Assembly (NCBI RefSeq): GCF_019402665.1
Contig: NZ_VSST01000019.1
Location: 62,001-126,000 of the forward strand
Length of the DNA stretch: 64,000 bases
DNA from: Bradyrhizobium canariense
GTDB lineage: Bacteria > Pseudomonadota > Alphaproteobacteria > Rhizobiales > Xanthobacteraceae
Reading direction: 5' to 3'
In this document: positions 37,116 through 47,000 of the stretch, one piece after another
Layout of the letters: each line of letters starts with the position of its first letter
How positions within the stretch are numbered: the first letter of the stretch is position 1
The notes under the pieces: generated by a model
Database searches by the model: none
What the model saw: the letters and a program-made list of their open reading frames with translations, nothing else
What the model was told of the DNA's origin: nothing
Translations under genes and position numbers: made by a program

Positions 37116-37343
37116 ATGACGACACTGAAGTTCTTGTCGGCCGGATTCGTTGTCGCGGCCATGATTGCCTCCCCCGCGATGGCCCGCGAAGGCAACGCGA
37201 AGCGTACCAATGTCGAGGCTTATGCGTCGGCTCAGCGCGTGCCGGCCTCCGCCAAGCGCGGCTGCGCCCGTGCTCCCGACGTCGGTGCGTACGCGACCGC
37301 CCCCTGGCGCCGGCCGCCCTGCGAGCCCACCTCGGGCTATTGA
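37116..37343 (+). CDS. Small secreted protein with two conserved cysteines (paralogue of 50859-51107)
   Basis: The 75-residue precursor starts at the ATG at 37116 with AAGGAG upstream. The signal peptide ends near ASPAMA. The mature chain ends in a motif block RGCARAPDVGAYATAPW then PPCEPTSG, with two cysteines. A second gene at 50859-51107 encodes the same block (RGCVPAPRVGAFATAPW, then VPCEPGTG), so this is a conserved family. The cysteines are probably disulphide-bonded in the periplasm. Function unknown. Confidence 0.65.
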   Translation: MTTLKFLSAGFVVAAMIASPAMAREGNAKRTNVEAYASAQRVPASAKRGCARAPDVGAYATAPWRRPPCEPTSGY

Positions 37344-37831
37344 GTTCGCGAACCGGAGCAAGTCCGGTTGACGCCGACCGGAAGTTGATCGTCTCAACGT
37401 TCCGGATTTTGACCTCTCGGCGGAAGGAAGGACGGCGGCTCACGACCAGGCCGCCGTTCTTGCGACTGGTGCACGTCTCCTGGAAGCATTTGGGCTCCGG
37501 AGTTCTTGCGCTGACGATTCTCGGCGATGCCGAGTAAATGATGCTTCCTTTGATGGCATCAGGTTCCCTCCGAGGGACCCTTTCCATTCTGACACGCGCC
37601 CGAACGTCGTCACGAATTCGTGTATCGATCACCAACGTGTCGGGTGTCAGCATTGATAATGAACGAAGCCCCGGCGACTGAGCGGGCCTTCTTGACACGC
37701 TGACGATCTCCCCTGTAGGAGACCCAACCGCATTGACGCTTTCAAATCCATGCCAGGGATCGGTGACCTCAAGGGGCGGGCTCGTGATTTCCCCCGGATC
37801 ACGGCGGCGGAATTGAATCACGGGCCCCCTT
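37344..37831. other. 488-nt intergenic region upstream of regulator 3, no gene seen
   Basis: I see no supported gene. Just after the small secreted protein a short stem AACCGGA / TCCGGTT (37351-37369) may end its transcript. A TTGACA hexamer at 37692-37697 could be a promoter -35 element for the downstream regulator, but the matching -10 (TGTAGG at 16-nt spacing) is poor. The region probably holds the leader and control sites of regulator 3. Confidence 0.3.
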
Positions 37832-40723
37832 ATGTCGGTTGATCGCACCTACTCTTTCGAACAATGGCATATCGATTGCCAACGAAGAGAGTTGAGGCAC
37901 AACGACGTCACGGTGCCGATCGGAAGCCGCGCGTTCGAGGTTCTCGAGAGGCTGGTCGGCTCCGCGGGTCTCCTGGTCACCAAGGATGATCTGATCGGAA
38001 GCGTCTGGTCGGGCCTGACCGTCGAAGACAACACGCTTCAGGTCCATATCTCGGCCGTCCGCAAGGCACTCGGCGAGGATCGCAATCTCCTCAAGACCGT
38101 TTCGGGCCGCGGCTATACGCTCGCCGGGAGTTGGCGAAGCGGGCATCTGGAGCACCCTGCGGCCGCGCCGGTAACGATTGCGGCCGACGCACCCTTTACC
38201 AACAACCTGCCGAGCATCCGCGCGCCTCTCATCGGTCGCGAGGATTGCATGAGCCAATTGGTCGATGTGCTTTCGGCCTATCGGGCAGTGACCCTCGTCG
38301 GACCCGGCGGCATCGGAAAGACGAAGCTGGCAATCGAGCTGGCGCGCAGCGTCGCGCCCGCGTTCAACGATTCCGTGGCGCTGGTCGAACTTGCGACCCT
38401 GCAGGATGCGGCACTTGCGGCATCCGCATGCGCCCGTGCACTCAAGCTCGCCTCGAGCGACAAGGAAGCCTCGGCCGCAAGCATTGCGCAGGCCATCGGA
38501 ACCCGCCGTCTGCTTCTTGTCCTGGACAATTGCGAGCATGTGATCGAAGTCGCCGCGCAGATCGCCAGTGCCGTGCTTCGCTATTGTCCGAACGTCACCG
38601 TGCTCGCGACCAGCCGCGAAGGTCTCCGCATCGACGGCGAATATGTTGCGGCCATTCCGGCGCTGTCGGTTCCCGATCCCGAGATGCACGATCCCGACTT
38701 GCTGCTGCGGGCAAGCGCAGTGCAGCTGTTCGTCGCGCGAACGCGGGCCCTACGTGCGACCTTCGTTGCGGGCGCGGAGGAACTCCGGAAGATCGCCGCC
38801 ATCTGTCGCCGCCTCGACGGCATTCCGCTCGCGTTGGAGTTTGCCGCGGCCCGGGCCGCCAATCTCGGGGTCGATACCGTACTGCTCCGTCTCGACAAGC
38901 GCTTCGAGCTCCTGAATGGCGGCCGCCGCGACCAGTTGCCGCGCCACCAGACCCTGCGAGCGACACTGGACTGGAGCTACGACCTTTTGACCCCGGCAAA
39001 GCAGCACCTGCTTTGCCAGCTCGCGGTGTTTCCGGCCGGCTTCACGCTCGATGCGGCCAGTGCAATGATGGACGACACTCTGTCGCGGTCGGACGTCATT
39101 GAAACCCTGTTCAATCTGGTCGGGAAATCGCTGGTGTCGCTGGACCCCTCATTCGAGGGACGATGGCGGCTCCTGGAGAGCACCCGCGCTTATGCGCTGG
39201 AGAAGCTCGCAGAGGCAGGCCTCGTCGAGCGGGCGGCAAGGCGGCAGGCCGGCTTTCTCAGGCAGATCATCGCACCGCTCGGCGATGCCTCTCCCGCTCC
39301 CGACGACATCTCCCGTTTCGCTCAGGAGATCGGCAACGTGCACGCCGCGCTCGACTGGGCGTTCTCGCCCGGTGGAGAGACCGCGCTTGGAATCGAACTG
39401 ACGGCCGGATTCGTTCCGGTATGGATGCAGTTGCTGTCTTTCGTGGAATGCTCGACGCGGATCGAGCACGCGCTTGCGCATTTCGGTCCCGGGTTCACCT
39501 GCGTTCCGAAGCTCAAGGCGCAGCTCTATGTCGCGTTGGGTTTCGCACTTCTCAACACGGCGGGAACAGCGGACCGCATGAAGGCGGCGCTGAGCATCGG
39601 TCTCGTGCTCGCCGAGGAATTGTCCGATCTCGAGCTTCAGCTCAAGGCGGTCTGGACCTTGTGGAGCTATAATCTCAACTCGGGCCAATATGCCGCGGCC
39701 AAGGAGGTTGGCGAACGCTACCTCGAGATCGCGCTACGCACCGGAAATCCCGCCAACGAGGCGGTAGGCCGTCGCCTGATCGGCGCTGCCACGCATTTCT
39801 TTGGAATGCAGGAGGATGCACGACGCGAGCTGACGCTGTCCCTGGACCATTCGGCTCACGGATTGAACGGCGGTGCGAACCAGATGTGGTTTTTGCTGAA
39901 CCAGAGTGTCCTCGCCAAGGCGATGTTGGCGCGCGTCCTGCTGCTGCAGGGCAGGATCACCCAGAGCAGATCTCTGGCCGCCGAGTGCCTCGAGGAGGCC
40001 CAGCGCGAGAAGGACAAGCTTGCGATCGCCTATGCACTCCGCAACGCCGTCTGCCCGATCGCGCTGATGACGCATGATCTTGCCGCTGCCGATCAGGCGA
40101 TATCCTCTCTTCTCGAACTCGTCACACGCGAGGGAATAGCTTTCTGGACTAGTTGGACATCCTGCCTGAAGGGACAATTGCTGGTTCTGCAAGGCAAGCA
40201 TCACGACGGAATAGCCCTGCTGCGCAGCGGTTTGAAGGCGCGGACCGAGAACGGATGGCTGATGCGCAATCCCGAGTTTCTCGGATCGCTCGCTGAAGGC
40301 CTGCTCGCGATCGGCGAGGCTGCGCAGGCCCTGGCCGCGGTGGAAGAGGCCTTGTCGATGTCGCGGCAAGGCCGGCAATTGTGGTGCCTTGCGGACCTAT
40401 TGCGGATCAAGGCCGAGATTCTCCTGGCCAACGGACCATCCGATCTTTCGCGAGCCGAGGTGCTGTTCGCCGAGGGACTGTCCATCGCCAGGGACCAGCA
40501 ATGCCGCTTCTACGAGTTGAAAGTTGCGGCTGCGTGGGCAGGGATCATGGCGAAATCGAACCGTCAGCAGACGGCCCTTGATCTTGTGGGCCCGGTGAGC
40601 GCGCTGTTCGATCAGGAGATTGACCTTCCCGCACTCGCCTTTGCCCGCACTCTGGCTGAAATACCGGGCATCTCGCTTTCGACATCCGACGGCGACCGGC
40701 TCCCATCCTGCACCTGCCATTAG
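37832..40723 (+). CDS. Winged-helix / NB-ARC ATPase / TPR transcriptional regulator 3
   Basis: The third regulator of the same architecture has 963 residues. The OmpR-type winged helix spans about 6-98 (RAFEVLERLV, then GRGYTLAGS), Walker A is GPGGIGKT at 157-164, Walker B is LLLVLDNCEHV around 229-239, then TSREGLRIDGEYV and GIPLALEFAAAR, and a helical TPR-like tail. It is likely an ATP-gated transcription factor. No clear ribosome-binding site precedes the ATG. A periplasmic binding protein gene begins 56 nt after its stop on the same strand, so the two may form an operon. Confidence 0.88.
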   Translation: MSVDRTYSFEQWHIDCQRRELRHNDVTVPIGSRAFEVLERLVGSAGLLVTKDDLIGSVWSGLTVEDNTLQVHISAVRKALGEDRNLLKTVSGRGYTLAGSWRSGHLEHPAAAPVTIAADAPFTNNLPSIRAPLIGREDCMSQLVDVLSAYRAVTLVGPGGIGKTKLAIELARSVAPAFNDSVALVELATLQDAALAASACARALKLASSDKEASAASIAQAIGTRRLLLVLDNCEHVIEVAAQIASAVLRYCPNVTVLATSREGLRIDGEYVAAIPALSVPDPEMHDPDLLLRASAVQLFVARTRALRATFVAGAEELRKIAAICRRLDGIPLALEFAAARAANLGVDTVLLRLDKRFELLNGGRRDQLPRHQTLRATLDWSYDLLTPAKQHLLCQLAVFPAGFTLDAASAMMDDTLSRSDVIETLFNLVGKSLVSLDPSFEGRWRLLESTRAYALEKLAEAGLVERAARRQAGFLRQIIAPLGDASPAPDDISRFAQEIGNVHAALDWAFSPGGETALGIELTAGFVPVWMQLLSFVECSTRIEHALAHFGPGFTCVPKLKAQLYVALGFALLNTAGTADRMKAALSIGLVLAEELSDLELQLKAVWTLWSYNLNSGQYAAAKEVGERYLEIALRTGNPANEAVGRRLIGAATHFFGMQEDARRELTLSLDHSAHGLNGGANQMWFLLNQSVLAKAMLARVLLLQGRITQSRSLAAECLEEAQREKDKLAIAYALRNAVCPIALMTHDLAAADQAISSLLELVTREGIAFWTSWTSCLKGQLLVLQGKHHDGIALLRSGLKARTENGWLMRNPEFLGSLAEGLLAIGEAAQALAAVEEALSMSRQGRQLWCLADLLRIKAEILLANGPSDLSRAEVLFAEGLSIARDQQCRFYELKVAAAWAGIMAKSNRQQTALDLVGPVSALFDQEIDLPALAFARTLAEIPGISLSTSDGDRLPSCTCH

Positions 40724-40779
40724 GTTGCGATGCCTTTCGGCCGACACTGCCCTTCACTCCATCTTCCGGACCTTGCGTG

Positions 40780-41988
40780 ATGAACATCTCTCGACGACAG
40801 ATTTTGGGCGGCATCGGCGCTTCGGTGTTTTCGCCCGGCATCATCCGTGCGCAGGGCACGCGACCGATCAGGATCGGCGAGATCAACTCCTATAGCAGCG
40901 CCCCCGCGTTCACCCTGCCCTATCGTCGCGGCTGGCAGTTGGCGGTCGAGCAGGTCAACGCGAAAGGCGGCCTTCTCGGTCGCGAGCTGCAGGTCGTCAG
41001 CCGGGACGACGAAGGCAAACCCAGCGTCGCGATCCGCGCGGCAGAGGAACTCGTGCGCAGGAACGACGTCGATCTGCTGGCAGGCGCATATCTGTCGAAT
41101 GTCGGCCTCGCGATCAGCGACTTCGCCCGGCAGAACCGGGTCTTGTTCGTGGCGAGCGAGCCGCTCACGGATGCCCTCGTCTGGGAGCGGGGACATCGAT
41201 ATTGCTACAGGCTCCGCCCCTCGACCTACATGCTGGCAGCGATGCTGGTTGAGGAGGCCGCTCAACTCAAGGCGACACGATGGGCGACAATCGCTCCGAA
41301 CTACGAGTACGGGCAGTCGGCCGTAAAGTGGTTCATGCAGCTTCTCCGCCAACGTCGCCCCGATGTCGCGTTCGTTGGCAGTCAATGGCCGCCGCTGGCT
41401 GCCATCGATGCCGGCGTGGTCGTGAACGCGCTCGCACAGCAGAATCCCGAGGCGATCCTCAATATCACCTTCGGGCCCGATCTCACCAAATTCGTCCGGC
41501 AGGGAAAGGATCGCGGCCTGTTCGAAGGACGAGATGTCGTGTCGTTCACGACAGGCGAACCCGAATATCTCCATCCGCTCGGAGAGGACGCGCCGACAGG
41601 ATGGATCGTGACCGGCTATCCCGTGACCGAGATCCTGGACCAGGCCAACAGTTCATTCGCGTCGGCCTATTCCGCGCGCTACGGCGAGGCTCCCACCATG
41701 GGCTCCGTGGTCGGTCACGCCATGATCAGCTCCATCGTGGCTCCGATCGAGCGGCTCGGGAGCCTCGATACCGAAACGATGGCGGATGGGTTTGGCAATG
41801 TCAGCTTCGATACACCGTTTGGACCGGCAATTTGGCGTTCGATCGATCATCAAAGCACGATGGGAACATTCGTCGGTCGCACCGCGGTCAGGGGCAACAA
41901 GGCCGTCATGGTAGACTGGAAATATAGAGATGGTGGAAGCGTCCTTCCCCCGGATGCCGAAGTCCGCAAGTTGCGCCCGGCAATATGA
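40780..41988 (+). CDS. ABC-type substrate-binding protein with Tat-like leader (orphan)
   Basis: The 402-residue periplasmic binding protein has the type I fold. The N-terminus NISRRQILGGIGASVFSPGII is a twin-arginine-type leader, unusual for this class but seen in urea/amide-binding members. It continues RPIRIGEINSYSSAPAF and KGGLLGRELQVVSRDDEG, typical of LivK/UrtA-like proteins. The ATG at 40780 directly follows a GTG at 40777 that could also serve as start. It follows regulator 3 by 56 nt and has no transport partners nearby, so it may serve as a ligand sensor or feed a remote permease. Confidence 0.85.
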   Translation: MNISRRQILGGIGASVFSPGIIRAQGTRPIRIGEINSYSSAPAFTLPYRRGWQLAVEQVNAKGGLLGRELQVVSRDDEGKPSVAIRAAEELVRRNDVDLLAGAYLSNVGLAISDFARQNRVLFVASEPLTDALVWERGHRYCYRLRPSTYMLAAMLVEEAAQLKATRWATIAPNYEYGQSAVKWFMQLLRQRRPDVAFVGSQWPPLAAIDAGVVVNALAQQNPEAILNITFGPDLTKFVRQGKDRGLFEGRDVVSFTTGEPEYLHPLGEDAPTGWIVTGYPVTEILDQANSSFASAYSARYGEAPTMGSVVGHAMISSIVAPIERLGSLDTETMADGFGNVSFDTPFGPAIWRSIDHQSTMGTFVGRTAVRGNKAVMVDWKYRDGGSVLPPDAEVRKLRPAI

Positions 41989-42027
41989 CTGGCGAATGCG
42001 GTGACACGGAAGCCCTGCAAGTCCACC

Positions 42028-42729
42028 TCAGCATCCCGGCGGCAGGATCGGCGATACGCCCGGCGTCGGCGCAGCGCCTGAGGCGTTCGCCGGCACCACC
42101 GTCGCGGGCTCCGCCAGGTTCATAGAGACCCCTTCCGCGCAAGCCGAGCTGTTAGGGCTCGGCACGACGGTGGCGTTCGGGTCGATGCCCGTGCCGCCGG
42201 CGTTGCTGGCGTCCGCCGGGATCGTGCCGGGCGCGGGGCTTGCAGGCACTTGCGAAATCGAAAGCGGCAGAGACGCAGCGCTGGTCACCTGTCCTCCCGG
42301 CGTTGAACTGCAGGCCACTGTTGCACCTGTTCCCGCCGGAGCGGCCGCGGGAATCGTCCCGATGGAGCTACCGCTCTGTCCCGTGAGCGGCAGGATCGGA
42401 GCCGCGATGCCCGGAGGCGAAAGACCCGTGGGCGATACAGCTGGAGTCGCCGGCACGGGCGACAGCGATGACGATGGCGGCGCGCAGATGACCACTGTCC
42501 CCGGCGTCACCGGATCCGACGCCAGCGGAACGGGCGCCAGCGTCGTATCCGGAGCACCCGGCACAGTCGTTGCGGAAAACGGCCCCGGACTGTTGAGCGG
42601 CGAGATCACGATCGCGCCCGGCACCGTCGGCAGATCCATTGCGGTGCTGCCGGTCGTTGCGATTTGTGCCTGGCCCGGAGAGAAGCCGAGCAGGAAAGCG
42701 ACCATCATTGCAAACGCGAACCGTATCAT
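42028..42729 (-). CDS. Low-complexity secreted protein in RND operon 2
   Basis: The 233-residue precursor has a signal peptide (AFAMMVAFLLGFSPGQAQ) and a mature part made almost entirely of Pro, Ala, Gly, Ser, Thr and Val, with cysteines in VICAPPS, ATVACSS, SSACAEG and the C-terminal PPGC. No catalytic domain is visible. It starts 11 nt after the fusion-protein stop and should be the last gene of this operon. The 9690-10199 protein next to the other RND pump is similar in composition, with SACAGSG and TTCAGST cysteine sites. Both look like extended periplasmic proteins of unknown role. Confidence 0.65.
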   Translation of the reverse strand: MIRFAFAMMVAFLLGFSPGQAQIATTGSTAMDLPTVPGAIVISPLNSPGPFSATTVPGAPDTTLAPVPLASDPVTPGTVVICAPPSSSLSPVPATPAVSPTGLSPPGIAAPILPLTGQSGSSIGTIPAAAPAGTGATVACSSTPGGQVTSAASLPLSISQVPASPAPGTIPADASNAGGTGIDPNATVVPSPNSSACAEGVSMNLAEPATVVPANASGAAPTPGVSPILPPGC

Positions 42730-42740
42730 CTCTCGTGTCC

Positions 42741-44012
42741 CTAGCTCGTCTCAAGCTTGCGAACGGTGACCTTGCTGCCTTCTGCCAGCGTGACCGCAGG
42801 ATTGAGCACGACCTGATCGCCGGGCTGCACGCCGTCGCGCACTTCCACCGTGGTGCCGAAATCCCTGGAGATCGAGACCTGCTGTAAGTGGACCGTGCCG
42901 TTCCGCACGACCGCGACGTGGAGGCCATTCTGATCGAAGACGAGCGCGTCGGACGGGATCGTCATTGATGGCGTCCTGCGCGGTATCGATAGTTCGACGG
43001 TGCAATAGATGCCGGGACTGAGCAGACCATCTGGATTGGGCACGTCGATCTCGGTCAGCAGCGTTCGGCTCCCCGGCTGCAGCGCGGTTGCGATCCGCGT
43101 GACCTTGCCCGCAAACGTCCGCCCCGGAATCTCGGGAACGCGGATGTCCGCATCGACGCCCGGGGCAACTCCGAAAGCCTCGTCCTGCGGTACGAAGACC
43201 TGAGTTCGGACCACATCGGAATGCATCATCGTGAACATGAAGGTGGAGCCGGCTTGCACCAAGCTGCCATTGTCCACGTTCCGCTGCGTGACCACGCCAT
43301 CGAACGGCGCCACCACACGCTGGTAGGACTTCTCTTGCTGGAGAACGCGAATCTGCGCCTCCTGCGCCGTGATGTTCGACTGGGCGACGCCCACAGCCCC
43401 CTGCTGCGCGCGCAGGGTGAGACGGTCGTTGTCGCCCTGCTGTGCCGTTAACCAGCCTTGCTTGACAAGATTGCTGTCGCGCGAGTTGGTGACGTCGGCC
43501 AGCTCCCGGCTGGCTTGCGCCTGCTGAAGCGCAGCCTGGTCCTGGGCGAGCGTCGCCTGCGCCTGCGCGATCTGCTGATCCAGCTCGGGAGCGGTGATTT
43601 CCGCGAGGAGATCGCCCTTCTTCACGCGATCGCCGATATCGACGTGGCGCTTCTCGATGTAGCCGCTGGTCCGCGCGAAGATGTTGGCCGCCTCGAATGC
43701 AGTCGTCGTCGCTGGCAGGCTGACCTTCATGATGTCGCCGCTGGGCTTGACCGTCGCCACCCGAATTTCCGGAATGTTGGTCCGAACCTGTTCGGCCACG
43801 GCGGCCACCTGACGCGCAACCTCGTAGTGCCGCCAGCCGCCGATGCCGAGACCGCCCGCAAGCAGCAGGAGCAGGCCTCCGCCCAGCAGCGCCCCACCAT
43901 AAGGGCGTCCGGATCGTGCGCCCTTGCTCGGCAGCTCCACAACCCGGAGGTTTTCCGCCCCGGGGCGATCTCTCGCACCGTCGTCATCGGTTCTTGCGCG
44001 AACGTCGCTCAT
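42741..44012 (-). CDS. RND efflux membrane fusion protein
   Basis: The 423-residue adaptor has a cytoplasmic N-terminal stretch, one membrane helix (GALLGGGLLLLLAGGLGIGGW), then a barrel-sandwich (around RTSGYIEKRHVDIGDRVKKG), a coiled coil rich in Gln/Ala (about 155-225), a beta-barrel and a membrane-proximal domain. It overlaps the RND pump stop by 4 nt. The gene order is pump then adaptor, the reverse of the more common order. No outer-membrane channel gene is present. Confidence 0.92.
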   Translation of the reverse strand: MSDVRARTDDDGARDRPGAENLRVVELPSKGARSGRPYGGALLGGGLLLLLAGGLGIGGWRHYEVARQVAAVAEQVRTNIPEIRVATVKPSGDIMKVSLPATTTAFEAANIFARTSGYIEKRHVDIGDRVKKGDLLAEITAPELDQQIAQAQATLAQDQAALQQAQASRELADVTNSRDSNLVKQGWLTAQQGDNDRLTLRAQQGAVGVAQSNITAQEAQIRVLQQEKSYQRVVAPFDGVVTQRNVDNGSLVQAGSTFMFTMMHSDVVRTQVFVPQDEAFGVAPGVDADIRVPEIPGRTFAGKVTRIATALQPGSRTLLTEIDVPNPDGLLSPGIYCTVELSIPRRTPSMTIPSDALVFDQNGLHVAVVRNGTVHLQQVSISRDFGTTVEVRDGVQPGDQVVLNPAVTLAEGSKVTVRKLETS

Positions 44013-47000
44013 TCCGGTTGCTCCTCAAATACGCCGTGCCGAGGCTTGCCATCGTTGCTCTTGCGCAGCATGGCGAAGAGATACGGCACGATCAGCAGGG
44101 TGGTCGGGGTTGCGAACAGCAGCCCGCCGATGACCGCCCGCGCGAGCGCCGCGTTCTGCTCCTCGCCCGGACCGCCGATCGCCATCGGGATCATGCCCAC
44201 GATCATCGCGGCCGCGGTCATCAGGACGGGCCGGATCCTCGTACGGCCTGCGCTCAGCGCCGCCTGGAACGCGGAATGCCCCTTCAACTGCTCGTCACGC
44301 GCGAAGGTCACGAGCAGGATGGAATTTGCCGAGGCAACGCCGATCGCCATGATGGCTCCCATCAGCGATGGCACGTTCAGCGTCGTCCCGGTAATGAACA
44401 GCATCGTCACGATGCCGCAAAATGTCGCCGGCAGCGCCAGGATGACGACGAAGGGATCGCCAAAATTCTGATAGTTCACGACCATCAGCAGGTAGACCAG
44501 GATAGCGGCGAACAGCAGTCCCATCCCGAGATCGCGGAACGACTGATGCATGCTCTGGATCTGTCCCAGAACCTGGATCGAATTGCCTGGCTGGAGCTGC
44601 TTCTGCAGGGCTGACGTCACCTTCTCGATATCGGCCGCTACGCTGCCGAGATCGCGGCCCTGGACACTCGCATAGACGTCGAACACCGGCTGGACATTGG
44701 CCTGGTTCGAATTGGTGGGAACGGTCCCCCGCTTGAACGTCGCGACATTGCTGAGCAAGCCCGGCACCGTCTGACCGCTTGCGGCAGCCGAGGCCGACAC
44801 TGGCGTGTTGCCCAAGGCGTTCAGCGAATCAGCCCTGTATTCGGGTGTCTGCACCGCAAGGTAATAGGGGATGCCTGACGTCGGGTCCGTCCAGAAATTC
44901 GGCGAGACCTGCGCGGACGAGCTGAGGCTGACATTGATATTGGTCGCCACCGTGCTCGCATTGAGGCCGAGCTGTGCGGCGCGGGTGCGGTCGATGTCGG
45001 CGTAGAACGCGGGAGCATCGACCTCCTGCTGCAGATGCGCATCGACCACGCCGGGGATCGCCGCGAGGCTCTTCTGCAGCTCCTTGGCCACGGCCAGATT
45101 GTTGCTGCCGTAACCGACCGTGCGGACATCGATCTGCGCGGGAAGCCCGAAGTTCAGGATCTGCGTGACGATATCGGCCGCCTGGAAATAAAAGGTGTCC
45201 TCCGGGAACGCCGCTGGCAGCACCTGCCGCAACTTCCTGACGTAATCCGCCGTCGGCTTGTGCCCATCCTTCAGCGATACCAGAATGGTGCCGTCATTCA
45301 CTCCGATCGTCGAGCCGTCGGTGAATGCGAGATTGTAGGCCCGCGCCGGAAGACCGATATTGTCGACGATCAACGCCCGGTCGCCTTCCGGAATGACCTC
45401 GCGGACCTTGTCCTCGACCGCCTGGAAGATCGCTTCCGTACGCTCGATCCGCGTACCCGCTGGCGCGCGAACATGGAGCTGGATCTGGCCGCCGTCGATG
45501 ACGGGATAAAAATCCCTGCCGACATAGGCGAACATGGTGGCTCCGAGCGCCAGCACAAGCACGGCGACGACGGGCACGACGGCACGACGCCGCAACAACT
45601 TTTGCAGGAGATCGGAATAGCCCTCGCGCAGGTGCTCGAACCCGCGCTCGAACGCAGCGGAGGCGCGCGCAAAGATGCCTGACGGGCGCGCGCTCTCGCC
45701 ATGACGCCGTTCGCCCTTCAGCAGCAGGCCGATGGTGATCGGCGTGAGCGTTCGCGACAGCCCGTAGGACGCCAACATCGCGAACACCACCGCCAGGCCG
45801 AGCGGCGTGAAGAGGTATTTGGCCGGGCCCTCCAGGAACACGACCGAGGTGAACACGCAACTGATCGCGAGCGTCGAGACCAGCGTCGGGATGGCGATTT
45901 CAGCGGCTCCGTGCAGGGTCGCCTCGGGCAACGGCATGCCTTCCTCGGTCCAGAGCCGGTGCGTGTTCTCGATCGTCACCGTCGAATCGTCGACGAGGAT
46001 ACCGACCGCGAGGGCGAGCCCGCCGAGCGTCATCGTGTTGAGGGTCTCGCCGAGGAAATACAGCACGATCAGCGAAGACAGCATCGCCAGCGGGATCGAG
46101 ATCAGGACGACCAGCGTCGACCGCCACGATCCCAGAAACACCAAGATCATCAGCGCGGTCAGGCCGGCGGCGATCGCACCTTCGCGCAGCACGCCATTGA
46201 CCGAATGGGTCACGAATATCGACTGGTCGAACAGCTCGTTGATCTTCAGCCCCGCCGGAGCCGCCGCGCGGATAGACGTCAACGCCGCCTTGACGCCGTT
46301 GACGACAGCGAGCGTGGAGGCATTTCCGTTCTTGATGATGCTGAGCAGGACGGCGCGGTGGCCGTCCTCGCGCACGATGTTCTGCTGGACCTGGGCCCCG
46401 TCGCGGACCTGGGCGACGTCCTTCAGGAAGATCGTGGCCCCGTTCACGAACTTGACGGGGATCATGTTGAGATCCTGGATCGTGGCCGGCGTCGCATTGG
46501 TTCGAACGGTGTACTGGGTGTCGCCGATCTTGGTCGTGCCGGTCGGCAGCGTCAGGTTCTGGGTGTTCACCGCATTGACGATGTCGAGCGGCGTCAATCC
46601 GCGCGACAGGAGCTTGTTCGGATCGATGTCGACCATGATCTGGCGGTATTTGCCGCCGGCAGGCGTGGGCAGGGTCACGCCCGGAACGGGAGCCAGCTGC
46701 TGGCGGACGCGGTAAATGCCGAAATCGTAGAGCTGCTGCTCGTTCAGGCTGTTCGACTGGAGACTGAGCTGGAGCACCGGGACGCTCGAGGCATTGAACT
46801 GCACGATGATCGGCGGCTGGATCCCCGGCGGCATCAGGGCGCGGATGGCATTGGTCCCCGAGACGATCTGCGAGATCGCGAGATCGAGATTGACGTCCGG
46901 CTGGAAGTAGATTTTCTGAATCGAGAGGCCGTTGAGGGTCTGCGCTTCGATATTCTTGATGCCGCTGACATTGGCGCTGATCGAATACTGGCTGTAGGTG

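Noticed and set aside
37692-37719. TTGACA at 37692-37697 as a promoter for regulator 3
   Set aside because: The -35 match is perfect but the best -10 (TGTAGG) matches only three positions, so I did not annotate it as a separate promoter.
36982-37848. A 288-codon minus-strand frame over the small secreted gene and the following intergenic region
   Set aside because: It covers a supported small gene and its 5' part has no conserved features; the spacer is better read as control region.
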